Positions 11,486-23,681 of a stretch of 64,000 nt of DNA are shown piece by piece. Where the stretch lies: the NCBI RefSeq assembly GCF_963422355.1, contig NC_085093.1:3413503-3477502 (forward strand), read 5' to 3'. Every line of letters starts with the position of its first letter. Positions within the stretch are counted from its first letter, which is position 1. The notes under the pieces were generated by a model. That model was not told the origin of the DNA and did no database searches. It saw only the letters and a list, made by a program, of their open reading frames with translations. Origin of the DNA: Corticium candelabrum. Lineage: Eukaryota > Porifera > Homoscleromorpha > Homosclerophorida > Plakinidae. The position numbers were made by a program, and so were the translations under genes.

Positions 11486-11932
11486 CCATATTTCCTTGAA
11501 TAATAAACTGTACTCGAATATAACTGACGGATCTGATCAGTTTGAAATGATAGTAACCCATGTTTGAACAGTAACCCATGCCTTGGAGCCGAAGACTGGT
11601 ATCCCACATTGTTCACACTCATTGTTTAGTTTGCCATTTGCCAAGAACTGTCCACGAAGAGAAAAGAGATCTGAAAATTGAATATTGTGAAGGAAGGTAG
11701 AGCATCATCTCTGAACAATGTGTGGCAACAAAATACAAAATCGACAAACAGAACCTCCGTCAGTGGATAAAAAGAAATTTGAATGAATCTACAGGAAAAT
11801 GAAAACAAATGAATGGAGAAAGGCATAATGCCAGATGTTGAAAAATAGTAAACATGTGCTTGAAGAGTCACCCATGGAGCTAATTGGGTTGAAATAATAG
11901 TAGCCCACGTGTTAATATTTGAGGAATTATGG
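11486..11932. mobile_element. degenerate mariner-like MITE
   Basis: The outer ends are imperfectly inverted (left CCATATTTCCTTGAATAATAA, right complement of TTAATATTTGAGGAATTATG). Internal GTTTGAAATGATAGTAACCCATG and GGTTGAAATAATAGTAGCCCACG motifs repeat, as in the 6.2-kb MITE. The flanks are only partly TA. Confidence 0.4.
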
Positions 11933-11946
11933 CACATGCATGCATG

Positions 11947-11947
<1 letters not shown>

Positions 11948-12026
<79 letters not shown>

Positions 12027-12028
12027 CA
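11948..12028. repeat. (CA)n microsatellite
   Basis: About 72 bp of CA with a short impure tail. Confidence 0.95.
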
Positions 12029-13436
12029 AATATACCCTTTACACGCATGCATACTTGTATACTGTGCAGACATACATACTGCACACATACCTACATGTAT
12101 GCATTAGCATATTACCTCTCTTGACACAGACAACAAACTACATTATTGTACGAAAAACTAAGCTAATATGTTCCATACAATTATGTGTGTTGCAGCAGAT
12201 GATCATTCACTAAAATCAGACAAAACAAACTTTGCAAAGAATAAGCAGTATGTGCACCTACTGAAAATATAATTGTTCAGGGTAAGTTCTCAAAACACTT
12301 CTCTTATTGTTGAATGCTAAGTAACATTCATGCTGTTTAATACATTGTGTCCGCTGATGAATAGTTTTCTATATTGACAGAGCCAAGAAGTGTTACAGTT
12401 AGTGAATCACAACCACTGTCTCATCCATCAGAAACTCTCTCATCCGAAGCAACTACCTCTAACTATGACAAACGAAATTTACAAAATCTCCAAAGTGAGT
12501 TTTAACCAGAGGCATTAATTGCATTGATTTGAATACTCTACTTACTTACAACCTCATTCAATTTAAGTGATCAGCATATCTGATAGCAGACTCTGTACCT
12601 AACAGTTTCACGAGCAACTAAATGCAAGCACAATGCCAGCTAGTTCTACACTAAATTTTTAGGCACAACAATCAGCATATCAACAGACTGTATATGGAAC
12701 TACCTACAGAGTAACTATTTAATCAAAAAAACAGAATTAAATGACATGTTAGAAAAGATGATTAATTTTGGTGGTGTATGTGCCATGCCGACTTGACTTG
12801 TTAATTAAGCATTGCTAGTGTGGAGGTTTCAGTATCAGTGAAACTTGCGTGCTTGAGTTGTGAAAAAAGGGCTCAAAACCTGAGATACCTGCTAGCGTTG
12901 CCTGCATAATTAGATGTCCGGTAAGAAGAAAGCTAAGTCAGGAAAAGTACACCCATTCATTAAGTTACACACATCATTGAAAGAAAGAGGTATTCACATG
13001 TCCATTTACTTGCTTATAATTAAGGCCTTGTTCACGAGGTGCTTTTGTATACTTTGCAGTCATGTTAGCATGGTTTGTTGATGACAATATAGCAGCTTCT
13101 GCACTACAAAATCCCAAGACGCTGATCGATGAATCAGACATCGAAGTTCAGCAAGAAAACATCTCTAATGCTGTCCTTGATGACAATGTTGACTTGCACA
13201 TAATTCGAAAGTTTTTCACCGATGATGCCTGGCTACTACTTACAGATGTTGTCAAGCAGAAACGTAAACATTGCAGTTATGTTTGCCAAGTTTGCTTTCA
13301 CAACTTGGATGAGGAAGCATCAATTTTGTGTGACCATTGCCTCTTGTGGTCCCACATGAATTGTGTTGGTCTTAAAGAAAGACCCAAATCAAAGTGGTGG
13401 TTTTGCCGAAGCTGTCACAAGACTAGCAAATAAGAT

Positions 13437-13674
13437 AAACTGGCTGTAGAGGCAACCGTTGCTATGTAAAATTAGACACGTGTGTGTATTATGTGCAAGC
13501 TATGCAGTGTTGTTTGACTATATATTAAGAGCAAGATCTGGCAGAGTAGATGACAGAATCATGTAATGCTATTTTACCAGTATCTTTTTACTCTCTTCAA
13601 ACCACAGTGACATAAGAACTAAAATGATAATCTACCTACCTATGTATGCACCTGCCTACCTACCTAACTATATA
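13437..13674. other. downstream flank of the MULE gene, no gene seen
   Basis: A short region after the PHD exon stop; only a short ACCT-rich run is notable. Confidence 0.4.
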
Positions 13675-13928
13675 CCATATAACCGGTTATTACTGCAATT
13701 TGAGAATCTAGACAAAAGTTTTAGCTGCGAATTAAATTTCTGCATTCCAACCAGGAAGACAGTTACTGGTACACACATGTACACATGCATGTACATGTGT
13801 CGCAACATGACTCCTGGGACTTGAAGATAAGCATAAATATTTGCAAATTCTATTTGTGCACTCCATGAATCTGATTTCTTCGCAGAATTCGCAGGAATAT
13901 CATGATTGCAGAAATAGCCGGTTATACG
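13675..13928. mobile_element. mariner-like MITE, 254 bp
   Basis: Inverted ends (CCATATAACCGGTTATTACT on the left; right end ...AATAGCCGGTTATACG) extend about 22 bp and are flanked by TA. No coding capacity. Confidence 0.75.
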
Positions 13929-14366
13929 TACAGCACATGCATATAGGATACCTAACTAACTACAAATCTCTAAAGTAAAGTTCAACAACTACATAGCAAT
14001 CAATTATTAACTAGCTAATAAATTCAATATATTTAGCTTAGACAGTCAACACAGTCACTGATTAATTAATAATTAATTAGTACATTTATTACTACAATCA
14101 CAGTCATACAACACAGCTTCCAACTCTGTCGCACCATGTGAAATACATTCCGAAACTTGTTCTTTGTATCCAAATTACGTGAGAGTCGGCTTCCGCAGTC
14201 ACGCAATGAACACTTCAAAACTAGGTGCTCCTTCCATTGACAACGACTAGACTAGCTATGTATGTTCAAGAACGCGTGCACGTACACTCCACCACCGCAT
14301 CCATAACATAATAGGATAATGTGACAATGAACCCGGTACGCATGTTAGCAGGAATCCGGGAGTATG

Positions 14367-14437
14367 GGTCACGTGCAAATTACCGGCACTCCAAGTCCTC
14401 CGCATCCGGGGCCGGTACCGGCTCTCTAGCCACTTCG
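14367..14437 (-). repeat. right arm of the ~60-bp inverted repeat
   Basis: This is the reverse complement of 5663-5723, with a 7-bp insertion. The region just outside it starts the repeat unit shared with 19.6/23.8 kb. Confidence 0.55.
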
Positions 14438-14440
14438 TTT

Positions 14441-14560
14441 CAATAATGCTTCTTATTTATTACCCACATCATACCATTCTGTCATACGATTTTGTCATAG
14501 CGCGACTAATTTACCTTCAAGGTGCATACCGGCCGAGGGTTTGCGCTTCAAGTGCTTCAT
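14441..14560 (+). repeat. dispersed repeat; empty-site copy for the Ty3/gypsy insertion
   Basis: CAATAATGCTTCTTATTTAT and the next ~100 bp match the two flanks of the LTR element: the left part at 19611-19621 and the rest from 23785 onward. The copy here is uninterrupted, so it shows the pre-insertion state. Confidence 0.85.
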
Positions 14561-14584
14561 TACCTGAGGCCTGGATTTCCGGTG

Positions 14585-14890
14585 TCATAGGGAATTTGGC
14601 ATCCCCGGAAATTTGGTATCCCCGAGCCATATTCACTAGGGAATTTGGTATCCCTTCGGGACATTTTGCATCCCCGAACCGTATATCCTAGGGGATTTGG
14701 AATCCCAGGAAATTTGGCATCTCCCGAGTCGCATTTCCTAGGGAATTTGGCATGCCCGAGCGGTATTTTCTAGAGAATTTGACATCCCACGCCGTATTTC
14801 CTAGGGAATTTGGCATCCCCCGAGCCGTTTTCCTAGGAAATTTGGCATCTCTCGAGCCGTATTTTTTTTAGAGAATTTGACATTCCTGCG
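14585..14890. repeat. minisatellite, ~32-bp period
   Basis: AATTTGGCAT-type cores recur at about 14593, 14609, 14642, 14694, 14711, 14744, 14776, 14808, 14840 and 14875. The later spacing is 32-35 bp. Units contain CCTAGG and CCCCGAGCC. Confidence 0.85.
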
Positions 14891-15102
14891 CCGTACACTT
14901 ATTATGAGAATTTCGCACGTCTAAAAATGTGACATTCTAAACTCTATTTTACAGTCTGCGTTTTTGTGCTAAATTTCTAACAAATTGACATGTTACAAAT
15001 TGCTTGTTTGTTGTCTAATTAAATTTGCGACTGAAAACATCTATTTTAGGTGACTTCGTTAAAGCAAGTGACTCTATATCGTCTACTGTAGTTACAGCGT
15101 TC

Positions 15103-15518
15103 TTACAAACAGTTGTCACAGAGCCATTTGTCACTTTGTTGTGGTAGATCATGTTGAAGACAACCAACGTGAAACCATTTCTCACAATTTTGACACCGCA
15201 CGGTATCATCGCATTCTTCTGACTTCAAACAGTTGCGGCAAATTCTATGTAGGTACGGCGAAGTCTAGGAGTGCGTCTAGCAGTTGTTTGGGCGCACTGC
15301 GGAAAACCTGTCATTTTCTTCTGATGCAAGCATTTGTACAGATGCTCCCTCATTCGTGGGTGGTCGAATTTCAGGCTTGCTACATCATCTCCTAGAACTA
15401 AATGTGCAGCAAATGCAATAGCAAACACACCACAGTCAACGTCTCCCCTCTGCTGTTGAACATACGCCAATTCAATGGGACCACATTCATCTTCACCGTT
15501 TTCGTTGCTTTGATCCAT
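15103..15518 (-). pseudogene. Ulp1-type cysteine protease tail plus PHD-like finger (transposon fragment)
   Basis: The minus strand reads a C-terminal Ulp1/C48 protease block with the oxyanion glutamine and nucleophile cysteine (QQQRGDVDCGVFAIAFA), followed by FDHPRMREHLYKCL. In another frame directly downstream lies a PHD-like finger: CRNC...CQNCEKWFHVGC...KWLCDNC, ending at 15103. The frame switch near 15240 implies an indel. The protease histidine/aspartate half is absent. Ulp1 domains of this sort occur in DNA transposons such as KDZ or MULE relatives; which one this came from cannot be told. Confidence 0.65.
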
Positions 15519-15866
15519 TACTACAGTCTTATATATTACTGCGTGTTGACGACAAAGAGACGAACTGAGTTGACTCCATCGTGTGTTCAGAGCTACAATT
15601 GATTAGCTGTCCATGGCTATGCATGTGTAATGCTACTATACGAGTAGACAACACGGACGAGGATCGCTTGGATACCGAGACAACGACAGTCCTTGACGGT
15701 CAAGTACCGACTCTCAATATTTATGATTACAAATGTCTACATAGCAAGTGCACGCCCACTAATCACACTACTACTGTTACATATACCACATTCCTCCCCT
15801 CTTTGCTCCAAACATACTTCTAAGATACAATCAATTAACGTAAAACTCAACGCAACAAGTCAATTA
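15519..15866. other. no gene seen
   Basis: Unrecognised sequence between the Ulp1 fragment and the next mobile-element fragments. Confidence 0.35.
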
Positions 15867-16050
15867 TTAGTTAATATCGTAGTCTCTATGCCACACAGGC
15901 GGAACCCGGTTTCTTTCTGGACGGACTGGTAAGTGTATGTTTGGTTCTTCTTCTTGTAGCTCATGCTCCCTGTTCTCTAGTTCTGGTGGAAGTACCACTA
16001 TCGATATCTCCTCTCCAAGCATTTCAACAGCTGGAGCCGGAAGAACATGC
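15867..16050 (-). mobile_element. tail of a retroelement-like polyprotein (fossil)
   Basis: The minus strand ends in a proline/glutamate-rich stretch followed by RPERNRVPPVWHRDYDIN, resembling the basic tail after the integrase of LTR retroelements. It is a short broken fragment of uncertain family. Confidence 0.3.
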
Positions 16051-16377
16051 GGCCAAGTAAGGGAGCATTTCTGAAACAGTTTGGAGCCGCAATTCCCAGT
16101 TGCCAGTACGCTCTGCTCGGATATACTTGCGAAGTATATCAACCATATCTATGTACTGCAACCAAAGTGTAGCAGTCCTAGACGACTTCATGGATTCGGT
16201 TTCTCTTTGAAGAGCATCACCGATTCTGGTTAGGACACCAGACTGGCAAACTTGATCTGCAGACATTAAACCCTGCATCACCTTCTCATAGAGAACAGCA
16301 GCTTCATCCAGGTCTGGATGTCTAGCAGACTTCTCGTGTGATAAAGTTGTAGCTTCTAAAATCTCTTCTGTTTCCAC
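16050..16377 (-). pseudogene. fragment of an unrecognised, probably transposon-borne protein
   Basis: The minus-strand frame contains SSRTATLWLQYIDMVDILRK, YIRAERTGNWELRLQTVSEM and LPYLA. I recall similar text in many uncharacterised invertebrate proteins linked to mobile elements, but know no function. The similarity ends abruptly at about 16050, where the next fragment starts, so this looks like a junction between two pieces of debris. Confidence 0.45.
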
Positions 16378-16640
16378 ATTCCCAGTTTCTGGGTCATCTG
16401 AACTTCTGGAGAAGCCTTGAACAAGTCTCCAGTGAGGTATTTGTTCTTCACTATAGTGTTTCTACAGTATCCAATGCGATATTTGTGTTTCAGAAGAACT
16501 GTAAGTTAGACATAGAGAGAGTTTTGGAAGTCACGTGATTTGAACGCTACCAGAGGTGATACGCTCACTTCCCCTCAAAGAATTCACTAAGACTTTTAGT
16601 ATGTTATAGAGCACACTTTTCTATGTAGGAAACAGTTGAG
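16378..16640. other. no gene seen
   Basis: Sequence between the transposon debris and the first recognisable RPA1 exon. The earlier RPA1 domains expected here are not visible. Confidence 0.4.
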
Positions 16641-18349
16641 AGAGTTTGTATTGCAATTTGTTTAAGGTCAAACCATATAATGCCTGTACTAGTATGGATG
16701 AAGGCAACATCGCTAAAATGGTATATGACTTTGTTAAGATCAAAACAATTACAGATATACCCAAAGACAGTGTCATAGGTAAGTGACATAGACCAACATA
16801 TTGCATATTGAGTGGTCAGTGGAGAAGGCAGTTTTGTTGGAGATGTGATTGGCATTGTGAAGACTGTGTCAGATATTGTTCACATTACACAAAAGTCAAC
16901 TGGACGTCAAGTAAACTATAACTAATTGTATTGTAATCAAAATAATTATAGTAGGTTATAAATTATTTGTTGATCAGTTTATTCATTGTTACAGTTTGCT
17001 GAACAATATTCTACTCTTTTCATAGGTATTTGTGTATCTCTATGCTTGCATGTCTGTCTATGTATTTGTATAATTGTCTGTGTCTGTAAACACACTTTCT
17101 CTTGAATAGCTTTACGTGAAATTTGTACAATTACTTGACGATGTCATGCAGTGCAATTCTATCATCAATCGCTACTATTTTTGACAACTATTACATATCA
17201 CTTTATCCAATCATTTCATTCTGAATTCATGTGCCTATTTTGTGCTTTCATGTTTCCTGTTACGTGTGAATACAGTTGTTATTACAGAGTAACACATGAG
17301 CACCTATATCATGAACTATGGTTTATTTGCTAGATTTCTAAGTGAGACATAGAAATTATGGATACAACCGGTACTGTAAATGGAACGTTATGGGAGACGA
17401 TGTATGTTAGCTTCAATAATATGTGTGCCTTCTCTTTATGTTTTCATATTATCATTGTTATACAATAGGCAAAACATTTTACTGCTCCGATTAATGCAGT
17501 TTTAGCTGTCAAGAGTGCAAGAGTTTCAGACTTTGGAGGTACAAGGCTCTACATATACTCCTTTAATGTTATTAATAAACTTGTGTAACAATGTTAGCTT
17601 CTTGTAAACTTGTTAAATTCATGACATGCTATAGCATAGACTGTCTCTCACTAGGTCGTTCACTGTCTTTCACATCTGGCAGTTCGCTAGCAATCAACCC
17701 AGATCATGGATCTGCAGATCACCTAAAAGAATGGTGAGAATGATTCATTTCTATTAGGAACAAATATGTTACTGTGTTTATCAATGACACACTGTGGTAT
17801 TCTAGGTATGAATATGTTGAATTCCAACAACATCACCTTGAATCCATTACCACCCAGCAGACATACAGTAAGAAGAGAAATAGTTGCATTTATATAGTAA
17901 AATATGTATACAGCTAGCATTGTTTTTCGTTATTAAGTCAATACGCCCACAAAACTATTGAGTCAAATCAAAGATGAAAATCTTGGCCGTGGAGACAAGG
18001 TTTATTAGATATTTTATTCTTCGCCTGCCTAAATTCTAGACTTTGTTTCTTAGCCGGACTATTTCAATGTGCAAGCAACTGTACTGTTTTCAAGAAAGAT
18101 AATGCTCTTTACAAAGTATAGTCTATACATTTATCAGTATTTATTAAGTGATAGGGTATATCGAATCTATTTCAAAGGCTTGCCCACTGGAAGACCAGAA
18201 CTTCAAAGTGGTTGACATAGGGAATGGACAATACCGTTGTGAGAAACTCGACACAACATTTGATTCATTCAAATGGCGAAATTGCTTGCAGGTCAGATTG
18301 TACATTCATCTATACAAATACTAAAGACTCGTGTGTGTTTGTGCATGTG

Positions 18350-18572
<223 letters not shown>

Positions 18573-18836
18573 CTGCGTTGGTAAACATCCGTGACTGCGC
18601 TGGTGAACAATGGATTACTTGTTTCAATGAACCAGCTGAAGCATTGCTTGGTTACTCAGCACAAGCAATCGCAGAACTTAAAGAATCAGTAAATGTTTTA
18701 TAAATTTTTTATTATTTTCGGCGACCTAAGAAGGTTGTAAATTTTGTTTAGACTGAGGCTGCTTATGAGCAAGTTTTTGCTGCTAAAAACTTTGGGATCT
18801 ACACTTTCAAACTCAAAGTCAAAGTTGACAGTTACA

Positions 18837-18838
<2 letters not shown>

Positions 18839-18890
<52 letters not shown>

Positions 18891-18907
18891 TTTTTATATA
18901 TATATTT
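18839..18907. repeat. (TA)n with T run
   Basis: TA repeat beginning at the donor of the RPA1 exon ending at 18838 (GTATATATA), then an 11-13 bp T run and more TA. Confidence 0.9.
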
Positions 18908-19070
18908 ATTTATTTCTTACACACCTACTCACATACAGGGAAGTCCCAACTAAGGACTTCAGCTACTTCCGCAAGTATGCGGCTAGATATCATTCTAGCG
19001 TTATAAATCCATAATCTAACAGAAAGCTGCTCTAGCAAATTCTTTAAAGCCTTCCAGAAGGGAACAGCTA
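18908..19070 (-). mobile_element. LINE-like element, 3' fragment B, in an RPA1 intron
   Basis: The minus strand reads FWKALKNLLEQLSVRLWIYN then ARMISSRILAEVAEVLSWDF, the same C-terminal block as fragment A. TA tracts lie on both sides (18839-18907 and 19086-19134), so a 5'-truncated copy is bracketed by TA repeats. Confidence 0.75.

Positions 19071-19137
<67 letters not shown>
19071..19137. repeat. (CA)n/(TA)n microsatellite
   Basis: A short CA run followed by about 48 bp of TA at the 5' edge of LINE fragment B. Confidence 0.9.
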
Positions 19138-19141
<4 letters not shown>

Positions 19142-19237
19142 ACTTTGATAACAACGAATTCTATTCTTATTATTCTTTGCTCTTTGTAGGAAGAAGAAAA
19201 GCTCAAATGCACTTGCATTTCCGTTAGGAATATGTAG

Positions 19238-19621
19238 AACTGTGACAGTTATTACTCCAAATAAATCAATTTGTTGCTGATAGATAACATTCTGCCAGCT
19301 GTTTTTGCCTTACACACTTTTATTAACTTGTTAACATGCATTTAGAAACAACGCCTAATCTAGCTGCATTTGTAACGTTCCCACATCTAATTTTGTTTCG
19401 GCTCTGGTACCTATGCCACGCCTAAAACCGCCCATAGTTACGACCTCAAAAGCTGCACAAACAATCACCTGCACAAAGAACCGACGAGCGAAGGTTGTAA
19501 AAATAGAAGCGAGGTCCTACGGGATGTTGGCTGACGGACTGCGTAGCTACCTGTTGTACACGGTAGCAGCCAGTCACGTGACTTACTTCAAACTCGACCT
19601 GTGACCATTTCAATAATGCTT
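19238..19621. other. no gene seen
   Basis: Unrecognised sequence between the RPA1 remnant and the LTR element. The last ~12 bp belong to the repeat interrupted by that element. Confidence 0.4.
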
Positions 19622-19763
19622 TGTAGCGGACGGAAGCCGTATAATTTGTACACCTCACTAATTAGCTAGTGTGTTGCGAACCTCGTGACTTTTGTGTCAT
19701 TTTTTTACCGGCTCTGACCAGTTGTGTTTTTTCGTTTTGTCAAGTAGTTAGCCTTTTGCTACA
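19622..19763 (+). repeat. 5' LTR of the Ty3/gypsy element
   Basis: 142 bp, TG...CA ends, nearly identical to 23642-23784. Confidence 0.93.
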
Positions 19764-19794
19764 TTGGTGACCCTGAAGCCAGGAACGTTGTTTC

Positions 19795-20478
19795 ATGGCA
19801 CACGAAGAACATGCAGTGTCGCTCAAGCTGCCAACTTTCTGGACTTCCCAATCGGAGGTTTGGTTTGTACAAGCCGAAGCTCAGTTTGAACTCCGCAGGG
19901 TGACAGCCGACGAGACGAAGTATTTCTACGTCCTTGCGGCCCTAGATCAGGAGACAGCAACGAGGGTTCTAGATCTCATTCGCCGCCCTCCAAATGAGGA
20001 CAAATACAAAGCACTGAAGGACCGACTAATTGACACATTCGGCTTAAGCAAACACGAGAGGGCTTCTCGTTTGCTCCACTTTCGCCTACTAGGCGACTCA
20101 AAACCCTCTGCGCTGATGGATGAGATGCTAGCGCTCCTCAGCGACCACACTCCGTGTCTACTCTTTGAGCAACTTTTTCTAGAGCGTCTGCCCGAGGACA
20201 TTCGCATCCAACTGGTGGATGGAAAGATTGAAGACCACCGCGCACTAGCAAGACGGCCCGACGCTCTCTGGTCAAGCCGTGATATGGAGCCATTTACAGC
20301 GACCGCCGTACAGCGTAGACCACTTGCCACGAGACAAAAGCAGACAACGTCCGGGACAAGACAGAAGCAGACAACGTCCGGGACTTCCGGTTTCGACACC
20401 CCGGATTCTAACCGTTTGTGTTATTACCATCGCATCTTCGGCGAGGCAGCTCGACAATGCAAGCAACCATGCAACTGA
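19795..20478 (+). other. gag region of the Ty3/gypsy element (fossil)
   Basis: A 227-codon open frame with the WFVQAEAQFELR...FGLSKHERASRLL...MLALLSDH pattern of CsRn1-type Gag and a C-x3-H-x8-C-x3-C motif at its end in place of the usual CCHC knuckle. Gag would form the particle and bind element RNA. The pol frame overlaps its end, as is common in this family, where Pol is reached by frameshifting. Confidence 0.88.
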
Positions 20479-23400
20479 TCGGAAAACGGCAAGGCCGGTC
20501 GCTACTGGCCGAGGCGACCGGCCATAATCGCGGCCTTCTCTTCCTACGTGACTCAGTTTCCAAGAGGCAGTGTCTCATCGACACTGGAGCAGAAGTCAGT
20601 GTTCTTCCTGCTACTGGATTGGGCATGCGTACGAGGCAACCAGGACCACCGCTACTGGCAGCCAACGGTAGCTCAATCAGGACGTATGGAACTCGCAAAC
20701 TCTCTTTTCATTTTGCTTCAAACAGATATCAGTGGTCTTTTATAGTCGCCGATGTGACTCGTCCTCTGCTAGGAGCCGATTTCTTGCGCTCCAACTCTCT
20801 ACTAGTTGATATGAATGGAAAACGTCTTGTCGATGCAGCAACTTTCCACTCTGCTCCACTTATGCAGACCTCGACCAAAACTCCTGCGCCTCACCTTGAT
20901 GCAATTTCAACTTCTACCGACAAGTATGACATATTGCTGGCGGACTTTCCAGCTATCACGACACCTAACTTTGTCCAACAACCTACCAAGCACGGTGTGG
21001 AGCATTTCATCACTACCAAAGGTCCACCAGTTCATGTTCGTGCCCGTCGCCTGCCTCCAGATAAACTAACAGCTGCTAAGGCGGAATTCTGCAGTATGGA
21101 ATCCATGGGCATCATACGCAGATCGTCCAGTCCTTGGGCATCACCATTGCACATGGTGCCAAAATCTTCGGGAGGTTGGCGCCCCTGTGGAGACTACAGG
21201 CACCTCAATGAAGCTACTGTTTCAGACAGATACCCAGTGCCTCACTTGCAGGATTTCTCTTCTCACCTTGAGGGTATGAATGTATTTTCTAAAGTCGACC
21301 TTGTTCGAGGCTATCACCAGATTTCTGTGGCTACTGAAGACATTCCCAAAACTGCTATCATCACTCCGTTTGGACTTTTCGAATTTCTCAGAATGCCGTT
21401 TGGTCTGAAGAACGCTGCTCAAGCTTTCCAACGCCTGATGGACACTGTCTGTTACGGCTTAGAGTTTGCTTTTGTCTACATCGATGACATCTTGGTGGCC
21501 AGTAAGGACATTGAGACTCACAAGCAACACCTTTGCTTGCTGTTCCAGAGACTCCAAGAACACGGCCTGGTGATCAACGTTTCCAAATGTCAATTTGGAC
21601 GTAACAGTCTGGACTTCTTAGGCCATCGCATTACTCGTGCTGGTATCATGCCACTTCCTGAAAAAGTAGACGCCATCACCCAACTCGACCAACCAACCAC
21701 AGTCAAGGGCCTGCAAGAATTTGTGGGTATGGTCAATTTCTACCGCAGGTTCATTCCAGCCGCAGCTCATACAATGTTACCACTGTTTGAGGCATTATCA
21801 GGAAAACCGAAGACGCTGACCTGGGATGAGACCATGTTAAAAGCTTTCCACGACACTAAGAAAGCTTTGGCAGACGCAACTCTACTTTCACACCCGCATC
21901 ACGATGCACAGATTTCACTCACCACTGACGCTTCAGACCTGGCAGTAGGGGCTGTTCTTCAACAGTTTGTGGACGGTGTCTGGATACCCCTAGCTTTCTT
22001 CAGCAAGAAACTAAGACCACCTGAAAAGAAGTACAGCGCTTTTGATCGTGAACTGCTCGCTCTATACTTAGGAATACGGCATTTTCGCTACTTCCTAGAG
22101 GGTCGACAATTTATTGCCTTCACCGATCACAAACCCCTCACTTTCTGTATGTCAAAAGTGTCAGACCCTTGGTCAAACCGCCAGCAACGTCAACTTTTAT
22201 ACATTTCTGAATTCACCACTGACATCCGACATGTACAAGGGAAAGACAATCCTGTAGCAGACACGTTGTCGAGAGCCACCATCGCGGATGTACAACTGGG
22301 AATTGAGTACGGTGCCATGGCAACAGCCCAACAACAAGATACTGAAGTACAGGCCTATCGCACAGCAACGTCGTCGAGTCTACAAGTAGAGGATATTCCT
22401 TTTGGAACCCATTGTGTTACACTGCTGTGTGATATGTCAACCGGCCGGCCTAGACCGATCGTACCTGCCAGTTGGAGACGCCAAGTTTTTGACCTGATCC
22501 ATGGTCTATCACACCCTTCTGTGCGCACTACAAGAAAACTTGTAGCCAACAAATTTGTATGGAATGGCTTGCAAAAGCAGATAGGAACCTGGGCCAAGCA
22601 GTGCATTGCTTGCCAGTCTTCCAAGGTCCAAGCACACATCAGGGCCCCTCTGGAGAAGTTTAATGTCCCACATCGTCGGTTCGACCACATTCATGTGGAC
22701 CTCGTAGGACCACTTCCACCTTCCAATGGTTTTACTCACCTACTTACTTGTATCGATCGTTTCTCTCGTTGGCCTGAAGCGATACCTCTGAATAATACCA
22801 ACTCCGCCAATTGCGCTCAAGCTCTAGTCTTCCACTGGATTGCTCGTTTTGGCGTACCACTTGACATATCATCTGACAGAGGGCCACAGTTCACTTCACA
22901 ACTTTGGACATCTATTTCTCGGTTGCTAGGTACATAACTTCACCATACAACAGCCTACCACCCTCAGTCGAACGGCCTGCTAGAAAGGTTTCATCGCCAT
23001 TTGAAGTCTGCCTTGCGAGCACGCCTCACTGGCCCCAACTGGGTGCGGGAGCTACCTTGGGTACTTCTGGGAATTAGAACAGCGCCTAAAGAAGACTTGG
23101 GATGTTCCTCCGCGGAAATGGTGTATGGCTCCACTCTTACAGTGCCTGGAGAATTTATCCCTGGCTTTGCTGACACACTCTCTGACACCAGTTTACATCT
23201 CCGTCAACTGCGCGACCAAGTACGCTCACTCATCCCAGTTCCGACATCTCAGCACGGCACCGCACCTACGTCTGTTCCTCACAATCTGCTGCAGGCCAAA
23301 TTCGTTTTCATTCGTCGTGACGCTCATCGCACTCCTCTCCAACTGCCCTATGAAGGCCCTTTCAAAGTCATACATTCTGGCCCCAAAACCTTCCAGGTAG

Positions 23401-23681
23401 ACATTGGAGGCAAGAGCGAAATAATCACAGTAGACCGACTCAAGCCAGCTCACATGGACCTGGAACATCCCGTCAAAGTAGCTGAGCCCAGACGTCGTGG
23501 ACGACCGCCTAAGCATCCACCATCTTCGCCTGATTATGTACTTCGGAACAAAACCTCTAACGGCGTTCAACCGCAGAGCACCCGTTCAGGTCGTCAAGTC
23601 AAGGTCCCACTGCGTTACATCTCGGTTCTGGGGGAGAGTGGTGTAGCGGACGGAAGCCGTATAATTTGTACACCTCACTAA
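20418..23681 (+). other. pol region of the Ty3/gypsy element (fossil)
   Basis: Domains in order: aspartic protease ([12 protein letters not shown]), reverse transcriptase with YIDD box, RNase H ([12 protein letters not shown]), zinc-binding and DDE integrase, then a basic tail. It appears nearly whole with about one break. Confidence 0.9.

Larger units (their letters stand above)
7637..13436 (+). pseudogene. MULE transposase (ZSWIM1/3-like) with SWIM finger and C-terminal PHD-like finger, decayed
   Basis: Exons bounded by AG...GT can be read: 7637-7746 (N-terminal DNA-binding motif with FRKDCPFELSLRA and FKESHNHEIS), about 8178-8421, 8473-9669 (MULE DDE core: LLCIDATYKLLELRFPL, IEDGNGHSEVAAAF, VITADKDMTERDV, LICLYHTL; then the SWIM finger CQCMTWQSMRLPCHHILAA), 9730-9882, 9960-10027, 12381-12491 and 13058-13436 (PHD-like CQVCF...CDHCLLWSHMNC...WWFCRSC). 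Lesions: a frameshift in an A run near 8320, and TGA codons at 8860-8862 and 9502-9504 that stand where relatives have arginine, each one C-to-T change from CGA. Such proteins cut and paste MULE DNA, but host-domesticated ZSWIM relatives exist, so an ex-host gene cannot be excluded. Confidence 0.8.
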
